Positions 45,108 to 57,757 of a stretch of DNA of 64,000 nt are shown in pieces (position 1 is the stretch's first letter; every line of letters starts with the position of its first letter). The notes beneath the pieces were generated by a model, which was not told the DNA's origin, did no database searches, and was given only the letters and a program-made list of their open reading frames with translations. The DNA comes from Gigantopelta aegis (taxonomy: Eukaryota > Mollusca > Gastropoda > Neomphalida > Peltospiridae): the NCBI RefSeq assembly GCF_016097555.1, contig NC_054706.1:59351921-59415920 (forward strand), written 5' to 3'. Made by a program: the position numbers and the translations under genes.

Positions 45108-45845
45108 AATTGATGATGAAAATACAAATGAAAACAAGATGACTAGATTTGTGCAATTTATTAATTCATATTTCTTCAGTATGACATTTTATAATTAATC
45201 AAAGAAGCAATAAATAGTAAAGAAATATAAATTTACAAATAATTTGTTGAAAGATCACAGAAAACAGCATTGTGGGTTTACTAAAGCCTTAACTTCACCA
45301 AATGTTGGTGGCAGTTTAAAAAAAACACACACAAAAAACCCATATGATAGACTAGACTGCATAGTTAATAGACTGGGCCATAAAAAAGAAACATCTCAGC
45401 ACATTGCTATTGGTTATGCATGGTTTTATTGATCACTTCTGTATTTCAAGTTCATTGTCAGAAACCAATACATCTTAAATCAGCTGGTTTTCTTAACTAT
45501 ATTCTTAGACGTGAAAAAGGAAGGGCTTGACATTTATTCAATATTAAGGTCCTTTGAATTAGGTAATGTCAGGTGTACTTTTGTACCTTGAAGCATCAAT
45601 CATTCAAGTAATTTATTTACAACTGAAAACTATTTTGTTTCTTTTGCATGTCGGTGTATTATATATCATCTATCACATGGTTTTAAAAAAAGTGCTTCTT
45701 ATCTATGACACTGATGTATATAAATGCTGGAATGTACAGATGACATTTTTTTATTAACAAAATGTAAACTTTTAATACACCATAAGCTAAAGAAAAAACA
45801 AAAGTTTCTGCAAAAACAGACATTTATATAAAAGTGTTTTTTTGA
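45108..45845. other. Intergenic, nothing recognised
   Basis: AT-rich single-copy-looking DNA. Open stretches of about 60 codons have no family features. Confidence 0.5.
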
Positions 45846-46178
45846 AGAAGGAAGAAAAAAACTTTTATTTTAACAATGAATGCAACATTTTAAAGTTATT
45901 TGATATCAGACTTATGGTTATGGACTACACAGATAATGTGAGGGGAAACCCACTGCTGTGACTCCATGGCTTACTCTTTTCAATTAGCAGCAACTAGGGA
46001 TCTTTTATATATTCCATCCCAAAGAGGGGATAATACATGCCACAACCTTTGGTACACCAGTTGTGGAACACTGGGATAGAACGAAAAATATCCCAATTGG
46101 CCCACAGACTAGGATCGATCCTAGACTGATCAGGCATCAAGAGTGCATCAAGTGTGCACTTTACGACTGGGTTACTTG
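45846..46178 (-). mobile_element. SINE-A, old and decayed
   Basis: GAAGAAGGAAGAAAAAAACT to TTTACGACTGGGTTAC. It is recognisable along its length but carries many changes. Confidence 0.7.
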
Positions 46179-46218
46179 AGAGCTAGCTGCTTAATAGAGG
46201 TCAATCTAATTAGAATAT

Positions 46219-46665
46219 TTAAAGGGACTGTCCCGAGTTTGCTGAGATTGTAAGATGTGTGACAAAAACTATATACCAAATACATGTTATCATTCAGAAA
46301 ATAAAAGTTAAAGTTTGTTGTCTTTAACGACACCACTGGAACACATTGATTTATTGGATGTCAAATATTTTGTAATTTCAACATATAGTCTTAGTAGCAA
46401 GGGATCTTTTATATGCACCATCCCACATACCTTTGATATACCAGTCGTGGTGCACTGGATGGAACGTGAAAAAGCCCAATGGGGGCCCATCAACGGAGAT
46501 TGATCCTAGACCGACCGTGCATCAGGCAAGAGCTTTACCACTGGGTTACGTCCTGACCCCTCAGAATATGAGTGTGTGTGTATACAACATATTTCTGGTC
46601 TTCCTAAGCAGGGATGGGGGAAAATAAAATTGTCAATGATAGCAAACTCAGGACAGTTCCTTTAA
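46219..46665. mobile_element. T2/Kolobok-type MITE interrupted by a SINE
   Basis: Left TTAAAGGGACTGTCCCGAGT, right CTCAGGACAGTTCCTTTAA: TTAAAGG ends on TTAA. AGTTTGCT is mirrored by AGCAAACT inside. A SINE sits at 46312-46560. Confidence 0.75.
46312..46560 (-). mobile_element. SINE with B tail, internally shortened, nested in a T2 MITE
   Basis: TTTGTTGTCTTTAACGACAC (B tail), part of the body, then an A-type head ending ACCACTGGGTTACGTC. Confidence 0.75.
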
Positions 46666-46739
46666 AAGTAATAAAAAAAGAAGCTTTTTAATACAGGTCA
46701 AATTAAATCAACCATTTGAGATTATTACATTAGTAACCT

Positions 46740-46857
46740 GGGGCCTAATTCACTAAACTCTCGCAACTTTGCGATCTCGCAGTGCAATGCTAAAAGACTT
46801 GCAAAGAGGATGCTTTGTTGTCTAGCAGAGCCTAAAAGACCTTTGTGAATTAGGCCC
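46740..46857. mobile_element. 118-bp MITE (GGGCCTAATTCAC ends)
   Basis: GGGGCCTAATTCAC at the left is mirrored by GTGAATTAGGCCC at the right. The interior has CGCAACTTTGCGATCTCGCA, itself a small hairpin. Two more copies lie at 54257-54494. Confidence 0.85.
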
Positions 46858-48024
46858 GTGGTCTCTTAATACAGGGGGCCATTTGCACAGGTTCAAGTAG
46901 GAATATTTTTATATTGCTGACTAGCAATTGCTTCGAGGTCATAGGTTTGAATACAAAAATCTTAATTATTTTGGCACATCTGCTACTGTTGCTAGGTCAA
47001 GTAGGAACTATATGAAGTATTTCTTTGGCACTTGCCATACCCGTGTCACACATTTTTTTAATAGACTTTTAAAAACATTATAAATGCTTTAAAAATGTCA
47101 TTGATTATTGCCCCTTTGAACTAGTTTATGAAATGTCCAATAAAAAATTAAATGGTTATAAGCCACAAATAACTGCCTTTAACATTAATTATAAAAATAA
47201 GTACATGTAGTTTTGCTGTTCAAAATATGGTACAACATACATACTTTTCAGTGAGCAATTTGCTAAAAAAAAATATTTTATGCAAAAAATTGTAAGCAAC
47301 GTCTAATTTAACAGTAATAAAGCTGCAATATAGCTGAAAATATTTCACACTGATTAATAATCAGAATATGTGCCTTTAATAACATACAAAATTTCAATAT
47401 GGGTTGAACACGAAACATTCTGAGCTACCGTGCCTTTAAACCAGCACCTAAAATATTCAGGGCTAAATTTACGAAGCCTGTTTTTGTCTTGCATATGCGA
47501 ATTCAATGCTAAAACACCTGTTTTAAGAAAAAACTGGATTCGCAGATTTGGCAGTCAATGTTTTCACATTTGGGTGTGTTCGGTGGATATTTCTAGGTGT
47601 TTAATACAGAGTACGGTCATGGCCACACTTCTGAAATAAACACCAAACGGTAACCTTGAGTGTACACCAAAACTGCATTCAATCTAGAACATTTATCTAG
47701 ACACACTACTACATTAAGCTGCTAAAAGCAAAAAGCAGATGGGTGATGGCAGTGTTGTGACCATGACAAAATGCTGTGGCTTATATTCCCTACTGACCAG
47801 TGCACGGTTTATTAAAAAACAGGATTCTAGTATTGATATGTCTAGTTATGTTATGGTATGGAATTAAGCAATTCCACTATTCAAAATAAGACCACAGTAC
47901 AGAAAAGTCTGGTTGTAACATGTAACCAAGTCATTTCTGTCCCCGGTTGGGCTCCTGGCTATTCAGAGACCGAACCCGGGACAGACATGCTCGAAACCTC
48001 CGTGGTATATGAGCATGATCAAGA

Positions 48025-48027
<3 letters not shown>
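46858..48027. other. Intergenic, nothing recognised
   Basis: AT-rich, with no gene or clear repeat apart from scattered low-complexity words. Confidence 0.5.

Positions 48028-48101
<74 letters not shown>
48028..48101. repeat. CA microsatellite, about 37 units
   Basis: Uninterrupted CA dinucleotides about 160 bp to the left of the 79-bp satellite. Confidence 0.98.
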
Positions 48102-48104
<3 letters not shown>

Positions 48105-48261
48105 GTAATTCTGGTTATACATGTATTACAACCCGAGATTAATTAATTACCATGTTATTGGTAATAAAACCAATATAGGTACAAGTATACCTGGTTATTC
48201 TTTTTGGCATGGGACTAAGTGAATACCACGTTGTTCCATATAAAACCAATAAAAGCAATTC

Positions 48262-50498
48262 TGGTTATAAGACCCATACAGACAAGTCTGATTATATTAC
48301 AGAGTGGGACTTGGTTGTCGTTATGTAGTTACCACGTTATTCCATGTAAGACCCATACAGGCAAGTCTGATTATATTACAGAGTGGGACTTGGTTGTCGT
48401 TATGTAGTTACCACGTTATTCCATGTAAGACCCATACAGGCAAGTCTGATTATATTACAGAGTGGGACTTGGTTGTCGTTATGTAGTTACCACGTTATGC
48501 CATGTAAGACCCATACAGGCAAGTCTGATTATATTACAGAGTGGGACTTGGTTGTCGTTATGTAGTTACCACATTATTCCATGTAAGACCCATACAGGCA
48601 AGTCTGATTATATTACAGAGTGGGACTTGGTTGTCGTTATGTAGTTACCACGTTATGCCATGTAAGACCCATACAGACAAGTCTGATTATATTACAGAGT
48701 GGGACTTGGTTGTCGTTATGTAGTTACCACGTTATGCCATGTAAGACCCATACAGGCAAGTCTGATTATATTACAGAGTGGGACTTGGTTGTCGTTATGT
48801 AGTTACCACGTTATTCCATGTAAGACCCATACAGACAAGTCTGATTATATTACAGAGTGGGACTTGGTTGTCGTTATGTAGTTACCACGTTATTCCATGT
48901 AAGACCCATACAGGCAAGTCTGATTATATTACAGAGTGGGACTTGGTTGTCGTTATGTAGTTACCACGTTATGCCATGTAAGACCCATACAGACAAGTCT
49001 GATTATATTACAGAGTGGGACTTGGTTGTCGTTATGTAGTTACCACGTTATGCCATGTAAGACCCATACAGGCAAGTCTGATTATATTACAGAGTGGGAC
49101 TTGGTTGTCGTTATGTAGTTACCACGTTATTCCATGTAAGACCCATACAGGCAAGTCTGATTATATTACAGAGTGGGACTTGGTTGTCGTTATGTAGTTA
49201 CCACGTTATTCCATGTAAGACCCATACAGGCAAGTCTGATTATATTACAGAGTGGGACTTGGTTGTCGTTATGTAGTTACCACGTTATTCCATGTAAGAC
49301 CCATACAGGCAAGTCTGATTATATTACAGAGTGGGACTTGGTTGTCGTTATGTAGTTACCACGTTATTCCATGTAAGACCCATACAGGCAAGTCTGATTA
49401 TATTACAGAGTGGGACTTGGTTGTCGTTATGTAGTTACCACGTTATTCCATGTAAGACCCATACAGGCAAGTCTGATTATATTACAGAGTGGGACTTGGT
49501 TGTCGTTATGTAGTTACCACGTTATTCCATGTAAGACCCATACAGGCAAGTCTGATTATATTACAGAGTGGGACTTGGTTGTCGTTATGTAGTTACCACG
49601 TTATTCCATGTAAGACCCATACAGGCAAGTCTGATTATATTACAGAGTGGGACTTGGTTGTCGTTATGTAGTTACCACGTTATTCCATGTAAGACCCATA
49701 CAGGCAAGTCTGATTATATTACAGAGTGGGACTTGGTTGTCGTTATGTAGTTACCACGTTATTCCATGTAAGACCCATACAGGCAAGTCTGATTATATTA
49801 CAGAGTGGGACTTGGTTGTCGTTATGTAGTTACCACGTTATTCCATTAAGACCCATACAGGCAAGTCTGATTATATTACAGAGTGGGACTTGGTTGTCGT
49901 TATGTAGTTACCACGTTATTCCATGTAAGACCCATACAGGCAAGTCTGATTATATTACAGAGTGGGACTTGGTTGTCGTTATGTAGTTACCACGTTATTC
50001 CATGTAAGACCCATACAGGCAAGTCTGATTATATTACAGAGTGGGACTTGGTTGTCGTTATGTAGTTACCACGTTATTCCATGTAAGACCCATACAGGCA
50101 AGTCTGATTATATTACAGAGTGGGACTTGGTTGTCGTTATGTAGTTACCACGTTATTCCATGTAAGACCCATACAGACAAGTCTGATTATATTACAGAGT
50201 GGGACTTGGTTGTCGTTATGTAGTTACCACGTTATTCCATGTAAGACCCATACAGGCAAGTCTGATTATATTACAGAGTGGGACTTGGTTGTCGTTATGT
50301 AGTTACCACGTTATGCCATGTAAGACCCAAACAGGCAAGTCTGATTATATTACAGAGTGGGACTTGGTTGTCGTTATGTAGTTACCACGTTATTCCATGT
50401 AAGACCCATACAGGCAAGTCTGATTATATTACAGAGTGGGACTTGGTTGTCGTTATGTAGTTACCACGTTATTCCATGTAAGACCCATACAGACAAGT
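48262..50498. repeat. 79-bp satellite array, about 28 copies
   Basis: The unit contains TTACCACGTTATTCCATGTA, AGACCCATACAGGCAAGTCT and AGAGTGGGACTTGGTTGTCG. Twenty-seven units from 48329 to 50460 differ at only about four positions; one unit near 49845 lacks a single base. The left flank (from about 48170) and the terminal piece are degenerate. Variants (TTATGCC, CAGACAAG) sit near both ends while the middle 13 units are alike, as expected from unequal exchange. It is open in every plus-strand frame for about 60 codons, which is a by-product of the unit. Confidence 0.98.
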
Positions 50499-51104
50499 AC
50501 TTCTGGTTATGTTCACTCTATTCAAAACATGACAACAGTCCATCTAACGAAGGAAAGAAACAACTGTTTAATGACACATGGACACATTTTTTAAACTAAA
50601 GCTATGTGGTGTCTAGCACAGGGTTATTCTGGAATCTAATTAATTACACTAGATCCTATTCACACTCCTGGGAGTCTGTTGTGGATGATTTAACAACAGG
50701 CAATGCCAGCTCATGTCCAGATGACATTTCATTCAATCAATCATTGATCCCACTATTGGCATTTATATTAAGATTGATTATTTAAATGCTTTTTAAACAT
50801 GTGACTGTATTCACAACTATCTGCAATGGTAGTTCACGTGGACATGGAATAGCATTGGCACTTGCCAGATCAAACGATGGAGACTCTTAAGACAGTGACA
50901 GTAAGATCTTTCTCAGATCAGACTGAATGGCAATATATGCATGTTTGGTTTTGGTATGGGGCACAATACAAGAGCAAGTTGCACAATTTAAAAATACAGG
51001 ACTATCATGAGTTTGTAACCAAAAAAAACTGATATTGGATTAATCTACTCATGTAAAACATTCTAGTTACAAAAACTAATTTGAAGTCTATGAAAAAAAT
51101 CCAT
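50499..51104. other. Intergenic with one decayed SINE piece
   Basis: A SINE-A tail remnant lies at about 50546-50640 (GAAGGAAAGAAACAACTGTT). The rest is unrecognised. Confidence 0.5.
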
Positions 51105-51200
51105 TAAACAAAAAGGTTGTATTGTTTAACAACATCACTAGAGCACACTGATTAACTAATTATAGACTATTGGATGTCAAACATTTGGTAATTTTGATGC
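51105..51200 (-). mobile_element. SINE-B tail fragment
   Basis: GTTTAACAACATCACTAGAG to ATTGGATGTCAAACATTTGG. Confidence 0.7.
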
Positions 51201-51224
51201 ATACTGGTAGGCTTCAAAGAAAAG

Positions 51225-51525
51225 TTAGTTTGTTTTGTTTAATGACACCACTAGAGCACATTGATTTATTAATCATCGGCTATTGGATGTCACACATTTA
51301 GTGATTCTGACATATACCGGTAGTCTTAGAGAAAGAAACCTGCCATATTTGTCCATTAGTAGCAAGGGATCTTTTATGTGCACCATCTCACAGACACAGG
51401 ACAGTACATACCATGGCCTTTGATATACCAGTCATGGTGCACTGGCTAGAATGACAAATAGCCCATTGATGGAAATCAATCCCAGACTAACCACACATCA
51501 AGACGAGTGCTTTACCACTGGGTTT
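51225..51525 (-). mobile_element. SINE-B, near full length
   Basis: GTTTGTTTTGTTTAATGACA, body, then an A-type head ending GCTTTACCACTGGGTT. Confidence 0.82.
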
Positions 51526-51840
51526 CAAAGGGAAATTTTCCATTAATACAAAGGGATATACCACTAGTGGGATACTAGCTGGTACAGGGGAAAAAAATGG
51601 GTCTGTAAAGACAAACATTACAAACTGAGGAAAGTCCCTATAAAAATACAATGCAAGAGTGTTTACATTATAGCACACAATCATGTATTTCAACCAGTCT
51701 ATTCACAATAAGACTGCAATGTGCATACAGTTATTTTTTTTTATGTCATGACATTTTGAAATCCATGATATTAAAAATATAAGACTATAATAAAACTAAC
51801 AAAAAATGAAAAACAAATACCAAACTATATTTTCTGTGTT

Positions 51841-52203
51841 TTAAAGGGACATTCCTGAGGTTGCTGCATTGTAAGATGTTTCCAACTAATAAAATATTTC
51901 TAGGATTAAACTTGCATATTAAATATATTTTCTTGTGTAGAATATCAGTGTCTGTATATTCAATGTGTTTCTGGTCATCTTAATATTTGTAAGATTCTGT
52001 CTTCAAATAATTTTGTATGTATGAAAAAACCCGAAGAAATTTAACCTAATACAAATATTAGAACAATCAGAAACACGTTTAATATACAGGCACTAATATT
52101 TTATGCAGAAAAATATATTTGATATGAAATTACAATCGTTAAAGTCTTTGTTAGTCGATAACATCTTAAAAAGTGCAACAAACTCAGGAATGTCCCTCTA
52201 AGT
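51841..52203. mobile_element. T2/Kolobok-type MITE
   Basis: TTAAAGGGACATTCCTGAGG at the left, CAGGAATGTCCCTCTAA at the right: inverted ends on a TTAA-like target with one change at the right. AT-rich interior is largely self-complementary (TCTGGTCATC, AATATTTG and mirrors). Confidence 0.8.
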
Positions 52204-52928
52204 GATGTAGTAGAAAAGGAACAGTTTCTGTAACTATCACCCCATTTGATCAAAAATCAAGTTTAGAACCAAAAATAATATTCAAATGTAGATTTTCAAA
52301 TTTTGAAATAATCAAAATAAATTTGTATGTTTACAAAATAATCTGGTGTACATGACTCTTATTACAACTAACAGACAAACCTGTTATCTAAAACACAATT
52401 TGACTGAACAAAATTACAACAGGTATACAGTTTTTGTGATTAGGGTGGTTTGTGCTTCAGGTATATGAAGAAAAAACAAAAAAACAAAAAAACCCAAAAA
52501 AAACAAGACACACAGAATGACAATGGAAACCATTAACATCCAATTCAGTAACATATGAATGGTAACAAGACCCTAAAACAAAACTTGCATTCAATATTGA
52601 TGTATTTACCGATAAACATGGACAATACAGGTAATATTATATGTAATTATATACCAATTCGTTGCACGTACTTTGAATATCACAAGGTTTGAAATACAAC
52701 CCCAAATCACCTAAAACAGAGATATGTTTGTATGTCAACATCTTCCACATGTTACCACCACATAAAACGGACAGTACCAATACTAAAATATATGTCAAAC
52801 AACTGCTACAATACGCACACTACAAACATAAATCTTATTATTATATAACCACCACCTGTGTAAAGAAATACTAATGGTATGTCCCTTCTGTGCAAGAATA
52901 TATTCCAACTTGTACATATATAGGACAC
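52204..52928. other. Intergenic, nothing recognised
   Basis: AT-rich. No gene or repeat seen. Confidence 0.5.
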
Positions 52929-52940
52929 CTGTTGACAGAG

Positions 52941-53173
52941 GAAGGAAGGAAATGGTTTATTTAACGACGAATTCAACATATTTTATTTACAGTTATATGG
53001 CGTCAGACATATGATTAAGGACCACACAGATACCGAGGGAGGAAACCCGCTGTCGCCACTTCATGGGCTACTCTTTTCGATTAACAGCAAGGGATCTTTT
53101 ATATGCACCATCCCATAGACAGAATAGCACATACCATGGCCTTTGATGTACCAGGCGTGGTGCACTGGCTGGA
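52941..53173 (-). mobile_element. SINE-A, 5'-truncated, with 12-bp target duplication
   Basis: Flanked by CTGTTGACAGAG at 52929-52940 and 53174-53185. The copy stops at GCACTGGCTGGA, before the tRNA-like head, as expected of incomplete reverse transcription by a LINE enzyme. Confidence 0.93.
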
Positions 53174-53420
53174 CTGTTGACAGAGAAGAGTGGTCTTTAT
53201 GAATAAATGTTGGTTGACACAGATAATTAAAAAACTCAGAAAAGACAATAGAAAAGCCTGCTAATTTCACTAAAGGCAGGTGAAAGGAGAATTATGTACA
53301 ATTACACCCCAGCACATTAGTTAATCAGCTGCTAGCAATTGCTTCTTATACAGTTTTCTCCTACAATACAAAACATTGGCACAGAGCAAGAGGCCAAAAT
53401 ATACAATATGCTTTAACAAC

Positions 53421-53574
53421 CAGTGGCGTTGCGTGGGTGAGGCCACCGAAGCAGTCGCCCTGGGTGCAAAATTCTGGACTGGTGGAAGGGACTCTGGGAG
53501 TGCTAATGGTCTACAGGTTAGGGGATGCAATACTTGCCTTGCCCTGGGCGCTGGCAATCCACGCCATGCCACTG
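53421..53574. mobile_element. 154-bp hAT-type MITE
   Basis: CAGTGGCGTTGCGTGG at the left, CCACGCCATGCCACTG at the right, with the 8-bp duplication TTAACAAC at 53413-53420 and 53575-53582. GC-richer than its surroundings. Confidence 0.92.
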
Positions 53575-53671
53575 TTAACAACACCATACAATATTTTAAA
53601 CTACAACTGTTTCATGTCTAACATGGTTATTGATAACTTTGTCTAAATGGTACTTAAAGTTAAGGTGTGTT

Positions 53672-54175
53672 TAGTTCGATTAAAACAGAAGAACACATTG
53701 ATTTACCAATGACTGGCTACTTACTGGATATCAAACATTTGATAATTCTGACAGTCTTAGAGGAAACCTGCTACAATTTTCCATTAGCAAAACGTCATCT
53801 TTTATATACCGGTATGCTTCCTATAGACAGGACAGCATATACCATAACCTTTAATATACCAATCATGGAGCACTAGTTGGGGCAGGGGGGAAAAAACAAA
53901 CAATCATAAAATAGGTCCACTGAGGTGGTTTGGTCCTATGACACTACAACTGGTATATCAAAGGCCATGGTATGTGCTATCCTGTCTGTGGGATGGTGCA
54001 TATAAAAGATCCCATGCTACTAATGGAAAAATGTAGCGGGTTTCCTCTCTATGACTGTGTCATTATGACCATATGTTTGACCATAGCCGATGATTAATAA
54101 ATCAATGTGCTCTAGTGGTGTCATTAAACAAAACAAACTCTCTTTTTTTGTCCTATGATCCAAACACCTTAGGCA
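53672..54175 (-). mobile_element. SINE-B, old, split by a younger SINE-B
   Basis: Tail and body at 53672-53930 (GAACACATTGATTTACC, ACCATAACCTTTAATATACC), then the head side resumes after 54158 (CAAACACCTTAGGCAAGC). Confidence 0.65.
53941..54149 (+). mobile_element. SINE-B, 5'-truncated, nested
   Basis: CACTACAACTGGTATATCAA to GTGCTCTAGTGGTGTCATTA and AACAAAACAAACT. The repeated GTCCTATGA (about 53932 and 54150) looks like its target duplication. Confidence 0.8.
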
Positions 54176-54690
54176 AGCAATCTACCGACTACCCCCCAAT
54201 AGCAGGAGGAAAACCACTCTCACAACACAGGCTATTCCTAACAAAAAGTAAGAGCTGGGGCCTAATTCACTAAACTCTCACAACTTTGCGATCTCGCAGT
54301 GCAATGCTAAAAGACTTGCAAAGATGATGCTTTGTTGTCTAGCAAAGTCCAAGAGACTTTGTGAATTAGGTCCCAGTGGCCTATTTCACTAAACTCTCGC
54401 AACTTTGCGATCTCGCAGTGCAATGCTAAAAGACTTGCTAACAGGATGCTTTGTTGTCTAGCAGAGCCTAAGAGACCTTTGTGAATTAGGCCCCTGATCT
54501 TTTATATGTACTTTCCTATACACAGAAGAGTACACACCACAGAGTTTGGTGAACCACTTTTGTTTGTTTACCAGCCATGGGACACTGGATGGGACAGGGA
54601 AAACCTGACACATGGGCTGGGCCAACGGTCCTACAACCCTTTGCACCCCAGGGATGAATACTCTACCACTGAGCTACATCTGGCATCTCT
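54176..54690 (-). mobile_element. SINE split by a pair of MITEs
   Basis: The body at 54190-54256 (CACAACACAGGCTATTCCTA) resumes at 54495 (GATCTTTTATATGTACTTTC) and ends CTACCACTGAGCTACAT. Confidence 0.65.
54257..54494. mobile_element. Two tandem copies of the GGGCCTAATTCAC MITE
   Basis: Copies at 54257-54374 and about 54376-54494, same orientation, nearly identical to 46740-46857. They lie inside a SINE body. Confidence 0.85.
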
Positions 54691-55609
54691 ACTCCCAAGT
54701 GTTAAAGATGAAACTAGCTACAATCACATAACATGCCACTCCTCTGAGTCTCAATTTAGCAGATAATGAGGTCAGGTCAGGTCAGGTCAGGTCAGGGGTT
54801 CAACATGCACATTCAGAACAAGCTGTGGTAGTGCAAGCATGTCATGGGTGCAGGTGTCGACTCCTGCCAACTGCTCCATCCAGAACATGATTCCACAGCC
54901 TGTTATATATCAGCTGTTGAGCACTAGTTGGATTGGGAAATAACTCAATAGGATGATCAAGACTGAAGACTCTTCAAGAAAAATTAATAAAATAATATGC
55001 TACTGCTGTCAGTTTAGTAGATGATTCCACAGCCTGTCATATACCAGCTGTGGAGCACTATCGGTAGTTAGCTTATGAAGTGAATAAAAATGAGTTCTAC
55101 TTAAGTACAGACAAGTAATACTGTATTTTTTAAGAAAATATGAATACCACTACCACTTCCACATGTCGTGTATTCGAAACTACATGTATTCTGGTGCAGG
55201 GAACGTGATTTTAAATATTTAGAGAGGCGAGAACGTGTTCGTGAATCTGTCCCCGTTCTCAAATCCCATACTACCTAGCATGTGATAAGAACAGGTTCTT
55301 AGCCGTTCACGAATTCAGTTTCGAATACACAGATGATGTATTCATTAAGAGAATATGCAATTAACAAATAAAATATCTGTACATGTACATACCAACATGT
55401 ACATAATGTACATACAACATTTAAAAGACCAAACATATTTATACATGTATATATACATTTAACAACACAATGTTACATACTTTGATTTAACTAGACATAA
55501 TTAAATAAGAAAATATTTGAAACTCTATTTAAATAAATCACAACAACAAAACATGAAAATGAAATTCAATAAACTGTTGTTCTGTTAAATTAACAGAAAA
55601 CAAACTGGA
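54691..55609. other. Intergenic, minor repeats
   Basis: Five GGTCA units at about 54770-54796. Two related pieces (GATTCCACAGCCTGT near 54891 and 55024) recall the SINE body. The rest is AT-rich and unrecognised. Confidence 0.45.
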
Positions 55610-55667
55610 ATGGATGGACAGATGTATGGATGGATGGATGAGTGGTCCAACAAATGGGCAAGAATTA

Positions 55668-55765
55668 TACAGTATATACATTATATATACAGCAGTATAT
55701 ACATTATATATACAGCAGTATATACATTATATATACAGCAGTATATACATTATATATACAGCAGT
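55668..55765. repeat. 21-bp minisatellite, about 4.6 copies
   Basis: Units of TATACATTATATATACAGCA plus G, nearly identical. Confidence 0.95.
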
Positions 55766-56223
55766 ATCTCCAAGACAACTTGCCAGTCCTCACAATAAAT
55801 GAAATGTAAATTTGATTTTCATACATATTTTATTACTATCTTTTGATACATTTGTAAGATAAAAAAAAAGGAAAAAAACCAACACCTTTTGTATAGTTAG
55901 TAAAAGGATGACAAAGTAATAATAATTTAAATAAATGACATTTGTTTTTCAGGTAATCTCCAATTTTAATTTATTAAGAACATAAATAACTAATTTCTTG
56001 ACAATGACAACATTTTAATATATACACACATATTAGATTTGGGGTTTTTCCCCCAAGTGAAGAAAGGCACAACAAGTATAATACTATGCATAATAATACA
56101 CCGACGGAAAGAAATATGGGAACATGTAAAATAGTACAACAGCAGTAGATATTGACTGCAATGAGAATCCTCATCCACTTTATCAGGAAGTGAACCATCT
56201 TATTGGCAGTCAGACCCACAGGA
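55766..56223. other. Intergenic, nothing recognised
   Basis: AT-rich. The 81-codon minus-strand frame at 55974-56219 shows no family features. Confidence 0.5.
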
Positions 56224-56570
56224 TTAAAGGGACATACCCTAGTTTCAGCCCATTAAAATGCACACTAAGTTTAGTTAATCTACAAACCTGTAACACATTT
56301 GGATAAAGTTACAACTGAGTGAAACATGAGTCTCTGACTTTGAAATGGTGAAATACCCTCTAAAAATAGACTAAAACTCGACTCCATAACTGCACATGCA
56401 TTTTTTTAAATATGAGAAATACATTTTGTGACATCAAAAACACTTTGAATGTATGGAAATGAATAGTCTAACCAATAAAATCTAAGTAAAGTATGATTTT
56501 AGTTAACAAAAACGGCTCTAATAGTGAAAAATATGCCTTAGTGTTTAAAAACTAGGGTGTTTCCCTTTAA
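56224..56570. mobile_element. T2/Kolobok-type MITE, intact ends
   Basis: TTAAAGGGACATACCCTAGT at the left, ACTAGGGTGTTTCCCTTTAA at the right; TTAA on both sides (56224-56227, 56567-56570). 347 bp. Confidence 0.88.
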
Positions 56571-57212
56571 CATTCAGTCCCACATCTTCATATTTTATAC
56601 AGGCATAGCTACTCTAGCAGTGCATTAAATTTGGTCTCAAAAACCATGTGTTCCATTATTTCTTTCCAACAGTATACTTTAAAACACTAAATTTATGCTC
56701 CAAGCTTATTGCAGTAAAATTGCAAAATGATGATTAATGTGTATGAATAGTTAAAAGTACCTTCAGTATCACTAAAACAACACTATAATTAATGTTTTAC
56801 CACAAGAATTGCTTCGTTATTAGTTGATATGCATAAAACCTCAAATGAAGGTTGTTTTTGTTTTTATTACAAATAAACATGGTGAATGGATTCCATGATA
56901 ATACTCACTAAATAAATAAAATGAAAAAATAAATATATACAGTCACATGTATACTAGTATACATGTATTTATAATTAATTTTAGGTCTTTTACTATCCTT
57001 AACTACCGAAAACCATCCTCAATGCACTGTATTGCACTTTGTATACAAATAGCCACAGATGCCTTCTATAATGAATGAATAACAACTTAAACAGTACTAG
57101 TACAAAAATATAAGTACATGTAATTAAATATTCACATTCTTTGTTTCTACATAAACCAGACAGATTTACTTTTACATACATATATCTAAAGCAAATGTTC
57201 ATAAGTGTGTTT

Positions 57213-57672
57213 TTACAATGGAATTGATGGCTGAGGTTTTATGTCTTCTGTATTTCCCCATCATATTTTATTGTATTGGTTGTTAAGTTAACTCAACCTA
57301 AAACCCAATATTAATAAATAATTCTATGTCTACAATGGAAATGATAATTAGGGTTTTATGTCATCTACTGTATTTGCTATCATATTTTATTATATTGGTT
57401 AAGTTAAAGTCAATCTAACCACTGATATAAAACACAATTCTGTATCTACAATGGAAATGATAATTTGGGTTTTATTTAATCTGCTATATTTACCATCATT
57501 TGTATTATATTGGTTAAGTTAACTCAACCTACATGTAAAAACTAGTATTAAAAATATAATTCTAGGTCTACAATGGAAATGATAATTTGGGTTTTGTTAT
57601 CTACTATATTTGCCATTGCATTTTATTATATCGATTTTTAGTTTGACTCAACCTAACAACCGATATTAAAAA
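57213..57672. repeat. About 113-bp tandem repeat, 4 copies
   Basis: Each unit runs from CTACAATGGAAATGATAATT through a TTTTATTATATTGGTTAAGT stretch to AACTCAACCTAA and an AT-rich end. Copies are moderately diverged. Confidence 0.9.
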
Positions 57673-57757
57673 TAAAAAAAAGTTGACAGAAGATACATGC
57701 ATATCAGACGAGGTTTTATCTTGATAAACTTTGACTTCTCGACTATCAACAATGCAG

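Noticed and set aside
48304-50599. Many overlapping 60-codon frames starting MGLGCRYVVTT
   Set aside because: They are the 79-bp satellite read in successive frames. The unit simply lacks stops over about 180 bp, and there is no sign of selection or of a gene.
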